44,079 nucleotides of DNA. Origin: DATEAV01 sp964575425 (GTDB lineage Bacteria; Chloroflexota; Anaerolineae; Anaerolineales; E44-bin32). Below the pieces are notes generated by a model. The model had not been told where the DNA came from and searched no databases. It saw only the letters and a list, made by a program, of their open reading frames with translations. Shown one piece after another: positions 33,965 through 41,194 of the stretch (position 1 is the first letter of the stretch; each line of letters starts with the position of its first letter). Both the position numbers and the translations under genes were made by a program. Location: positions 1 through 44,079 of the forward strand of contig CAZNRD010000026.1 of NCBI GenBank assembly GCA_964575425.1, given 5' to 3'.

Positions 33965-35683
33965 TTGAGCATCGAGTTTTTCAACGTCTCGTTCACCTAC
34001 TGGCAGGCGGATGAGCCAGCGCTGCAGCATGTCTCGCTGGAAATCCCCGCCGGGCAATTTGTCGCCCTGACGGGACCGACCGGCGCGGGAAAGTCCACTT
34101 TTCTGCAGATGCTGAACGGGCTGATCCCGCACCATGTCCCCGGACGCATGGAAGGCGAAGTCCGGGTGAACGGCGTGAGCACACGCGCTGAGAGCGTGGC
34201 CCAGCTCTCGCGTCAGGTGGGCCTGGTTTTCGAAGACCCAGATTCGCAGATCGTCTCGCTGACGGTCGAGGACGATGTGACGTTCGGGCCATCGAACCTG
34301 GGGTGGCCGGCGCAGGAGATCCGCCGATCGGCACAGCAGGCACTGCGCCAGACCCGATTGCGGGGCTTTGAGGGGCGCAACCCATTCACCCTCTCGGGCG
34401 GGGAGAAGCAGAGCCTGGCAGTGGCAGGCATCCTGGCGATGCGCCCGCAGGTGCTGGCGCTGGACGAGCCCACCTCCATGCTCGATCCGATCGGCCGTGC
34501 ACGCATCGTCTCCATCCTGAAGTCCTTGGCGGCAGAAAGCAGTACCACGATCCTGCTGGTGGAGCAGAACCCGGAACTGGTGATCGAACTGGCGGACCGG
34601 GTTCTGCTCTTCGATGGCGGCCGGGTGATCCGCGACGGCTCGCCGCGGGAGGTGTACAGCGATGTGGAGGCGATGCTGGGTGTGGGAGCCAAGCTGCCGC
34701 CGATGGTCGAGACCTTCTGGGAGCTTCGCCGCAGGGGACTCTGGTCGGGGACGCTGCCGTTCACGGTGGAACAGGCGGCGGCGGCCCTGAGGCCCAGGCT
34801 GCGCGCCGAGGGGAGGGGCGTGGCCGCGAGGCATGAGGGAGGGCACGGCGCCGCGCCCGAAAACGGCGCCATCGTGGAGGTGGAGAACGTCGAGCACCGC
34901 TACGGCGAGGAAGTCCAGGCGCTCAACTCGGTGAGCCTCCGCTTCCAGCGAGGCGAGACCACGGCCATTGTGGGGCAGAACGGATCGGGAAAATCCACGC
35001 TGGCTTACCACCTCGTAGGTATCCTGAAGCCAACCAACCGCGACGGGCGAGTGGCAGTGGACGGCCTGGACGTGCGCGTCACACCCCTGCGCGATCTGAT
35101 CCGGCGCATCAATTACGTCTTCCAGAACCCCGATGACCAGCTCTTCCAGGAAACCACAGAGCAGGAGATCGAGTATGGCCTGAAGCAGCTGGGGATCGCC
35201 GCAGACGAGCGCAAGAGCCGCGTGGGAAGGGCGTTGGAGCTGTTCGGATTGCACGACCATGTCTACCAGGCGCCGAAGAGCCTGCGGCGTGGGCTGCGCA
35301 CGCGCATCGCCATCGCCTCCGTCGTCGCCATGCAGCCCGGTGTGCTGGTGGTGGACGAGCCAACCACGGGCCTCGACCGGCGGGAGTCCTTGGAAATCAT
35401 GCATGTCCTGGAGGAGCTGGCTGAAGACGGCATGACGATCATTTTCATCACCCACGAGATGGACCTGGTGGCGCAGTTTGCGCGGCGAGCAGTTGTGATG
35501 CACGCTGGTAACGTCCTGAGCGAGGGCGAGCCGGCGAGGGTGTTCGCCGACCTGCCTGTTCTGCAGCAAGCATCGCTGTCCCAACCAGACATCCTCAGTC
35601 TGGCGAACATGCTGGGATGGAGCGACCTCTCCGCCCTGCGCACGCCGGCGGACCTGGCAGAGCGGATCGCCTCACACCTGTAG
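33965..35683 (+). CDS. ecfA: ECF transporter ATPase, two EcfA domains fused
   Basis: A 572-residue fusion of two ATPases. Domain 1 has Walker A TGPTGAGKST (residues 36-45), signature LSGGEKQ (about 143) and Walker B VLALDEPTSMLD. A linker rich in Arg, Gly and Ala (about residues 262-300) leads to domain 2, with Walker A VGQNGSGKST (about 338) and Walker B VLVVDEPTTGLD. The second signature reads LRRGLRTR in place of LSGGQ, so only one of the two composite ATP sites may be fully active, as in other asymmetric ABC pairs. The start is taken as TTG at 33965, 13 bases after the S-component stop; no better in-frame start is seen. The pair drives the EcfT/S complex. Confidence 0.9.
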   Translation: MSIEFFNVSFTYWQADEPALQHVSLEIPAGQFVALTGPTGAGKSTFLQMLNGLIPHHVPGRMEGEVRVNGVSTRAESVAQLSRQVGLVFEDPDSQIVSLTVEDDVTFGPSNLGWPAQEIRRSAQQALRQTRLRGFEGRNPFTLSGGEKQSLAVAGILAMRPQVLALDEPTSMLDPIGRARIVSILKSLAAESSTTILLVEQNPELVIELADRVLLFDGGRVIRDGSPREVYSDVEAMLGVGAKLPPMVETFWELRRRGLWSGTLPFTVEQAAAALRPRLRAEGRGVAARHEGGHGAAPENGAIVEVENVEHRYGEEVQALNSVSLRFQRGETTAIVGQNGSGKSTLAYHLVGILKPTNRDGRVAVDGLDVRVTPLRDLIRRINYVFQNPDDQLFQETTEQEIEYGLKQLGIAADERKSRVGRALELFGLHDHVYQAPKSLRRGLRTRIAIASVVAMQPGVLVVDEPTTGLDRRESLEIMHVLEELAEDGMTIIFITHEMDLVAQFARRAVVMHAGNVLSEGEPARVFADLPVLQQASLSQPDILSLANMLGWSDLSALRTPADLAERIASHL

Positions 35684-35688
35684 AGAGA

Positions 35689-36522
35689 ATGGCGCTCTTC
35701 GTCTATACCCAACGCCGAACGTTGTTGCACCGCCTGCATCCTGCCGCCAAGGCGGTCTGGGTGGCGGCGATGGGATTGATCCTGTCGATCTACTTCGACC
35801 CGCTCCCGCTGGTGGTTCTGTTCCTGATCAACCTGCCCTTCTTCCTGGCGGGCAGGTTGCCCTGGCGAAGCTGGTCCAGGCCTTTTGGTTTCGTGCTGGT
35901 GCTCGGTGTCATCGGCTATTTTCTTGTGAGCCTGTTTCTGGCGCGGCCGGGGATCTTCACCCGCTATCCGGAGCTGGTGGGGGTCACGCTGTGGCGCATC
36001 GCCGGGGAACGTTTCTTCCTGGGTCCCATGGCGGTCACCGTCGGCGGTCTGCTCTACACCGCTGGCCAGACGCTGCGCAGCCTGACGCTGGTGCTGATCG
36101 TGGCGGTGTTTGTCTACAGCACGCGGCCGAACGACCTCGTGTACCTCCTCAGCCAGGCGCGATTGCCCCCGAAGCTGGTGTTCATCGTGATGGTGGCTTA
36201 TCGTTTCTTCCCGCACATATTCAAGAAGCTCTCCACGGTTGTTGCTGCGCAGCGGCTGCGCGGATGGGAGGCACGCCTGGGCAACCCGATGGCCATGGCG
36301 CGACAGTTCCTGCCGATCACCATCCCAGTGTTGACCGAAACGGTGCGCCTTGCCGACGACACCACGCGGGCGGTGGAATCCCGGGCATACGGCACCAGCC
36401 GCTTCTCCCTGCACCACGAGCTCCGGATGACGCGCAGCGACTGGCTGTTTTCGGCGTTGTGGCTGACTGTGCTCGGGGTCTTCCTGTGGGTGTACTTCGG
36501 CTTTGGGGTGGGGCCGCTGTAG
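35689..36522 (+). CDS. ecfT: ECF transporter transmembrane component EcfT
   Basis: A 277-residue membrane protein with about five to six helices and the EcfT coupling helices that contact the ATPases. The Ala-Arg-Gly motifs are recognisable as AQRLRGWEARLG (residues about 185-196) and ESRAYG (about 228-233). It transmits ATP-driven movement to the S component. The ATG at 35689 follows the ATPase stop by 5 bases; the open frame to 35617 would overlap that gene and is not needed. Third gene of the S-AA-T operon. Confidence 0.9.
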   Translation: MALFVYTQRRTLLHRLHPAAKAVWVAAMGLILSIYFDPLPLVVLFLINLPFFLAGRLPWRSWSRPFGFVLVLGVIGYFLVSLFLARPGIFTRYPELVGVTLWRIAGERFFLGPMAVTVGGLLYTAGQTLRSLTLVLIVAVFVYSTRPNDLVYLLSQARLPPKLVFIVMVAYRFFPHIFKKLSTVVAAQRLRGWEARLGNPMAMARQFLPITIPVLTETVRLADDTTRAVESRAYGTSRFSLHHELRMTRSDWLFSALWLTVLGVFLWVYFGFGVGPL

Positions 36523-36593
36523 CACTGGTCGGGCCATGGTGTATTGCTGCGCGACGCCTGTTGATCGTACACACCACGTCTGGAGGGATCGGG

Positions 36594-37538
36594 GTGAAGA
36601 TCATTGACCTCGGGCTGGAGCCGCCGCCGACGACGGAAGAAGTCACCCGGAAGCTGCGCATGATCTTCGGCGAGCCGACGGGTCGGGGCATCGCCAACTA
36701 CCGGCGCATCTTCGGCCCCCGCTGGGCGGCGGCGGTGGGGATGACGCTGGAAGAGATTGACGCCCGACGCAGGGAGCTGGGCGAGGCGCAGTTCCTGATG
36801 CTGCTGGAGACAGTGGCGCAGACCCTCACCGTCTCGCCGGAAGCGTTCGTCCACGAGCTTGAAGAGGCAGGGATCGAGTGGGCGCTGGTGGACTCGGACG
36901 ATATCGACAAGACGGCGGCGTTTGTGCGCCGCTGGCCCGAGCGCTTCAAAGGCATGGCGCTGCTCAACCCCTTCGACGGCATGAGGGCTGTGCGCGAACT
37001 GGAAAGAGCGGTGCGCGAGTTGGGGATGGTTGCTTTCTACGCCTCGCCCTTCGACTGGAGGATCCCGGCGAACGACCGGCTCTTCTTCCCGCTCTATGCC
37101 AAGGCCGTCGAGCTGGACATCCCGGTCTTCATCTATACGGCGATGAACTACAACACCGAGCTGCCGATGGACCTGGCGCGCCCGGTCAAACTGGACGCGG
37201 TGGCAATGGCGTTCCCCGAGCTGAAGATCGTGGCGGACTGCGGAGGCTGGCCATGGGTCCCGGAGCTGGTGGGCCTGGCGCGCCGGCACCGCAACGTATA
37301 CATCAACACCAGCTCGCATCGCCCCAAACACCTGGCCACGCCGGGTTCGGGCTGGGAAATGCTGATGCAGTTCGGCAACACCGTGCTGCAAGACCAGGTG
37401 GTGTTCGCCTCAGGCGCCAGCGACCTGGGCTTGCCGATCGGCCAGATCGTGGCGGAGATGCTGGCGCTGCCTCTGAAGGACGCGGTCAAAGAGAAATGGA
37501 TGTACCGGAACGCCTTGAGATTGTTCGACCTGGAGTGA
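36594..37538 (+). CDS. Amidohydrolase-2-like protein lacking the metal ligands
   Basis: A 314-residue TIM-barrel protein similar to the ACMSD/amidohydrolase-2 group. Landmarks of the fold are clear: LFFPLYAKAVELDIPVFIYT, AFPELKIVADCGGWPWVPELV, RHRNVYINTSSHRPKHL and LPLKDAVKEKWMYRNALRLF (each quoted at most in part). The metal ligands expected at four places are all replaced: the N-terminal DxHxH is DLGLE, the barrel His before T is Tyr (FIYTA), the GHGG His is Cys (DCGG), and the FGSD Asp region reads FASGAS. The protein is therefore probably a metal-free enzyme or a binding protein. GTG at 36594 is chosen for GGAGG 7 bases upstream. The CoA ligase gene follows after 22 bases. Confidence 0.8.
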   Translation: MKIIDLGLEPPPTTEEVTRKLRMIFGEPTGRGIANYRRIFGPRWAAAVGMTLEEIDARRRELGEAQFLMLLETVAQTLTVSPEAFVHELEEAGIEWALVDSDDIDKTAAFVRRWPERFKGMALLNPFDGMRAVRELERAVRELGMVAFYASPFDWRIPANDRLFFPLYAKAVELDIPVFIYTAMNYNTELPMDLARPVKLDAVAMAFPELKIVADCGGWPWVPELVGLARRHRNVYINTSSHRPKHLATPGSGWEMLMQFGNTVLQDQVVFASGASDLGLPIGQIVAEMLALPLKDAVKEKWMYRNALRLFDLE

Positions 37539-37560
37539 AAGAAGGCAGGAGGACTGCACC

Positions 37561-39126
37561 ATGGAGCTGGAGAGGAACATCGGAACCGTGGTGGAAATGG
37601 CCGCGGAACGGTTCGGCCAGCGGGAGTTTCTCCTCGTGGACCACGAGGGGAGGCGCTTCAGCTTCGCCAGCCTGAACGCGCGGGTTAACCAGTTTGCCAA
37701 CGCGCTGATGCAAGCCGGCGTGGGGCGGGGCCGCCACGTAAGCGTGATGCTGCCGAACTGTTCGGAATTTCCGCTCACCTGGCTGGCGCTGGCAAAGCTC
37801 GGGGCGGTGATGGTTCCGGTGAACACGCGCTACAAGGTCCGAGACCTGGAATATGTTCTTGGTGATTCGGACTCGACCGTGCTGGTCATCCACAGCGACT
37901 ACCTGCCCACCTACCGTCTGGTGAATCCGGAGAGCCATCGCATTCAGGCGGTCTTCTGCGTGGGTGCCGGTGAGGGGGAGGGCGCAATCGACCTGGTGAA
38001 GGCGGCGGAGAGAATGCCGGCTGAGCTGAGCGCTCCGCAGCCAACGCTCGACGACATCATGAACCTGCAGTACACCTCGGGGACGACAGGCTTCCCCAAG
38101 GCAGCGATCACAACCCACGAATACTGGCTCGTCCTGGGCAAATTCGCCTCCCAGATCATGACGGAGACGGATGTCTTCCTCACCATGAGCCCGTTCTACT
38201 ATATGGATCCGCAGTGGGAGCTGCTGATGGCGCTCTATTCCGGTTGCGGCATCGTGCTGGTGGACAAGATCTCGCTGGAGACCCTGGCGCGCTGCATCAA
38301 ACAGTACCCGATCACCACGCTCTGGGCGTTTGCGGAGATGCTGTATCTCACCAGCTTCAAAGAGGATAAGGATCACCACCTGAAACACGCCCTGTTGAGC
38401 GCCTTCCCCCCAGCGCTGCACAAAGAGCTGGAAGAGACCTTCCATGTGACAGCGCGCGAAGTGTATGGGATGACGGAGATCGGCGTGGGAACGCAGGTGC
38501 CCTTCGAAGATGCGCACATGGTCGGTTCCGGTTCGGTGGGCAAGCCGCCGGAGTTCCGCCAGCTGCGCATCGTGGACGAAAAGGGCAACGACGTCCCTCC
38601 GGGGCAGGTGGGTGAGCTGCTGGTGAAGGGACAGGGCATCTTCAAAGGGTACTACAAGAAGCAGGAAGCCAACGCCGAAGCATTCCTGGGCGAATACTTC
38701 CGCACGGGCGACCTCTTCCGCCAGGACGAGAAAGGCTACTACTACTTCGTGAGCCGCAAGAAGGACATGATCCGCCGGATGGGCGACAACATCTCCGCGA
38801 CCGAGGTGGAGCATGTGCTGATGAGCCACCCGAAGATCGCCGAGGCAGCGGTGGTGCCGGTGCCAGACAAGGTGCGCGGCGAGGAGGTGAAGGCCTACAT
38901 CCTGCCGGCGGCAGGCGAGACGCCGGAAACCATCCCGCCGGAGGAGATCGTCGCCTTCTGCCTGGAGCGGATTGCAAAGTTCAAAGTGCCGCGCTACATC
39001 GAGTACGTGACGGAATTTCCAAAGAGCGCCAGCGAAAAGATCCAGAAGAACGTGCTGATCAGCCATAAAGCCGACCTGACAGAAAATTGTTACGATCGCT
39101 TTGCAGACAAGCAGGGGCGGGCCTGA
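37561..39126 (+). CDS. AMP-forming acyl-CoA ligase
   Basis: A 521-residue adenylate-forming enzyme of the crotonobetaine/carnitine-CoA ligase or medium-chain acyl-CoA synthetase type. Core motifs are present in order: YTSGTTGFPKA (P-loop), YGMTEIG, YFRTGDLFRQDEKGY, RKKDMIRRMGDNIS (hinge) and a C-terminal Lys in SASEKIQK. It activates a carboxylic acid with ATP and CoA in the cytoplasm. It is the last gene of the ECF operon, so the imported compound or its breakdown product is probably a carboxylic acid. The stop codon sits in the loop of a perfect 10-bp hairpin, and a second hairpin follows. The particular acid cannot be told from sequence. Confidence 0.93.
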   Translation: MELERNIGTVVEMAAERFGQREFLLVDHEGRRFSFASLNARVNQFANALMQAGVGRGRHVSVMLPNCSEFPLTWLALAKLGAVMVPVNTRYKVRDLEYVLGDSDSTVLVIHSDYLPTYRLVNPESHRIQAVFCVGAGEGEGAIDLVKAAERMPAELSAPQPTLDDIMNLQYTSGTTGFPKAAITTHEYWLVLGKFASQIMTETDVFLTMSPFYYMDPQWELLMALYSGCGIVLVDKISLETLARCIKQYPITTLWAFAEMLYLTSFKEDKDHHLKHALLSAFPPALHKELEETFHVTAREVYGMTEIGVGTQVPFEDAHMVGSGSVGKPPEFRQLRIVDEKGNDVPPGQVGELLVKGQGIFKGYYKKQEANAEAFLGEYFRTGDLFRQDEKGYYYFVSRKKDMIRRMGDNISATEVEHVLMSHPKIAEAAVVPVPDKVRGEEVKAYILPAAGETPETIPPEEIVAFCLERIAKFKVPRYIEYVTEFPKSASEKIQKNVLISHKADLTENCYDRFADKQGRA

Positions 39127-39136
39127 GGCCCGCCCC
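39114..39136 (+). terminator. Hairpin with the ligase stop codon in its loop
   Basis: GGGGCGGGCC and GGCCCGCCCC form a perfect 10-bp stem with TGA, the stop codon of the ligase gene, as the whole loop. It probably ends or protects the operon transcript. There is no T-run. Confidence 0.6.
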
Positions 39137-39141
39137 GTCGC

Positions 39142-39160
39142 CTCCCCCTTCTTGGGGGAG
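39142..39160 (+). terminator. Second hairpin after the ECF/ligase operon
   Basis: CTCCCCC-TTCTT-GGGGGAG, a perfect 7-bp stem starting 5 bases after the first hairpin. Together they make a tandem structure at the end of the operon. Confidence 0.55.
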
Positions 39161-39337
39161 CTGCCTGGCCCGTCGGAATTCAAGCCGCAATTTGGAGTCC
39201 TCTATCGCCTGACGCACGGCGTCGAGGACATCGCTCGACGCATCGACCGCGTCCGGCTGGGTGCAGCGGCCAGCGTCGCCGCCACCACCAACGGAAGCCT
39301 CTACTTCGACGCCTTCGAGCCGCGCCGCCAGATCTAG

Positions 39338-39699
39338 GTCGGCCCGACGCCGGGCGGCACCCTTTCCACCAACATCGCGTACACCCACGATCCGCTTCGC
39401 GCAGCACCCGCGATGCGCAGCGGAATGGCGGACTGTCCGACCTCGGCATTCCATGGTCCAAACACCTACAATTTAGCGTACAATGGCCTCGGGGATCGAC
39501 TGAGGCGTTGCGAAGCGTCCCGAGCGCAACGAGAGAAACCGTGATTGGGGCGGCCATCATCTACGCCCTCGACCTTCCCGCCGGCCTGACGCAGGTGCTG
39601 GCGGACGAGACGAAAGCCTGCCTGCATGGCAGCGGCCGGGTTGGTGAGGAGCAGGCTGGCGGTGAAGCCGTTCGCCGAGGTGCATTTGGCGATCAATGA
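39338..39699 (+). pseudogene. RHS/YD-repeat protein remnant
   Basis: The fragment reads STNIAYTHDPLR, then NTYNLAYNGLGDRLRR, and, after a frameshift near 39510-39540, IIYALDLPAGLTQVLADE and GSGRVGEEQAGG. These match RHS-repeat core phrases common in Chloroflexota (YTYDPL, YNGLGDRL, LDLxAGLTQVLADGT, YGxGRIGEEQ). The first frame ends at a stop at 39542-39544 while the second continues to 39699. Both ends are missing. It is a decayed piece of a large toxin-type or cell-surface RHS gene. The rest of the gap 39161-39795 shows nothing else that I recognise. Confidence 0.6.
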
Positions 39700-39795
39700 A
39701 GGATGGAGACAAAGGTTTCGAGACAGCCGCAACCAGTTCAGACCTTGTGAGGCGAAGAGGAAAAGCCGTTATGTATCGAGAGGGAGGTAGCAGGA

Positions 39796-40950
39796 ATGCG
39801 CCGAATGGAGATTGGCGTGGTGAGCGGCAGCCTGCTGCTGCCTGCGGGAATCTTCCTGGCTTCCACCGGGCTGGTGTCTGATACGCTGGGACTCAGCGAG
39901 TTCGTCTACCACAAGTACACGGGCTACGTTGCGGCCGGCCTTGGGGCATTGCATCTATACGGCCACTGGCCGCAATTGAGGGGCTATTGGCAGAGGAAAC
40001 TGGGCCGCGGGCGGTCCGCTCCCCCTCAGCGTCGGTCGGCCGCACTCCAGCCGAAGCAGGATGAAGCGAAACAGGAGTCCCCCGCCCCCGTCGGCGGCGT
40101 TCTGCACGGCCCCGTGGGCGAAACGCCATCGCACATGAGACGTCGCCACTTCCTGAAACTGCTTGCCAGCGGAAGCGCGGGCTTCCTGCTCGGCTGGCTG
40201 ATCCGCCCACCCGATGAACCCGCTCCGCTTGAGGAGCAGGACTTGGGCCTCGTCTACCACCGTTGGAGCTCGCCAGGATATGCCGGTGCGCTGAGCGGCT
40301 TGCTCAACTGGGGACGACAGCCACCGCCATACAAGGATTACGCCTGGGCCAAACGCCTTCCGCTGCCGGCGGTGACACCTCCCTCCGGGATGTCGCTGGT
40401 AGAAGCCGTGACGCGGCGGCGCTCGCTGCGCGACTATGCCGCCCGGCCCTTCACCCTGTCCGAATTGTCCTGGCTATTGCACTGTGCCTCCGGTCTGACC
40501 GCGTCGGCTGCCGGCCTGCGGGCTGCGCCATCGGCCGGCGCCCTGTACCCTATCGAAACCTATGTGGTCGCGCACCGCGTTGAGGGGTTGTCTCCAGGCC
40601 TGTATCACTACGCGCCCGCTGAGCATGTGGTGGAACAGCTGCAAAGCGGCGACCTGCGCGCTGAAGTGGTGCAGGCTGGGCTGGGGCAGGAATTTCTTGC
40701 CCAGGCCAGCGCCGTCTTCGTGCTTACCGCCATCTTCCAGCGCCTTCGTTGGCGCTACCGCCAGCGGACTTACCGCTATGCCTTGCTGGAGGCTGGCCAC
40801 ATCGGCCAGAATATCTACCTGGCGGCCGAGGCCGCCGGAATGGGCGCCTGCGCCGTGGGTGCCTACTCCGACACCGAGATCAATCGCCTGATCGGCATAG
40901 ATGGCGAGCATGAAGCCACCTTGTATCTTCTCGCCGTCGGGCCACGCTGA
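39796..40950 (+). CDS. SagB-type nitroreductase fused to an N-terminal heme-like membrane domain
   Basis: A 384-residue fusion. Residues 1-65 form two hydrophobic helices with His39, His53 and His57 in a pattern (FVYHKYTGY, LHLYGHW) like the small cytochrome b561/DUF4405 domains that bind heme. After a hydrophilic linker, MRRRHFLKLL (residues 114-123) and a hydrophobic stretch form an internal Tat-like signal. The C-terminal FMN-dependent nitroreductase/SagB domain starts with RRRSLRDYAARPFTLSELS (residues 207-225) and continues with SAGALYPIETYVV and LLEAGHIGQNIYLAAEA. SagB proteins oxidise azolines in peptide natural products or act as general flavin reductases. The catalytic domain may face outside the membrane. 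GGAGG precedes the ATG. Confidence 0.8.
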   Translation: MRRMEIGVVSGSLLLPAGIFLASTGLVSDTLGLSEFVYHKYTGYVAAGLGALHLYGHWPQLRGYWQRKLGRGRSAPPQRRSAALQPKQDEAKQESPAPVGGVLHGPVGETPSHMRRRHFLKLLASGSAGFLLGWLIRPPDEPAPLEEQDLGLVYHRWSSPGYAGALSGLLNWGRQPPPYKDYAWAKRLPLPAVTPPSGMSLVEAVTRRRSLRDYAARPFTLSELSWLLHCASGLTASAAGLRAAPSAGALYPIETYVVAHRVEGLSPGLYHYAPAEHVVEQLQSGDLRAEVVQAGLGQEFLAQASAVFVLTAIFQRLRWRYRQRTYRYALLEAGHIGQNIYLAAEAAGMGACAVGAYSDTEINRLIGIDGEHEATLYLLAVGPR

Positions 40951-41194
40951 TGGATTGAGCCTCTGGGCATGCGGTCGGCTGTCTTCGCCGATTGGTGTTC
41001 ATGATCGACCAGTCGCTCAGGATCAGGCAGTTCCTTGGCCAGCGCAGTGATCCTGGCTGCAACGGAGCGCATCGCCCCGATCTCGCCCGGGCAAGCAGCT
41101 GGTGGGCGCTGCTCGGCTCGAGGCGGTTGGAAGACACGGTAGTTGCGTACCGTCAGGCATGAGCGACCTGCGGCAGCGGAAGAGGCCCGGCTGA

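Noticed and set aside
33866..35584. Minus-strand open frame of 572 codons opposite the EcfA fusion
   Set aside because: Composition is that of a codon-bias shadow (His/Arg/Gln-rich, no domains); the plus strand encodes the ATPases.
37486..39183. Minus-strand open frame of 565 codons opposite the CoA ligase
   Set aside because: Shadow of the ligase gene, without recognisable domains.
40951..41194. Short minus-strand open frame starting MRSVAARITALAKELP
   Set aside because: No family could be recognised and it extends antisense into the SagB-like gene; left as intergenic.
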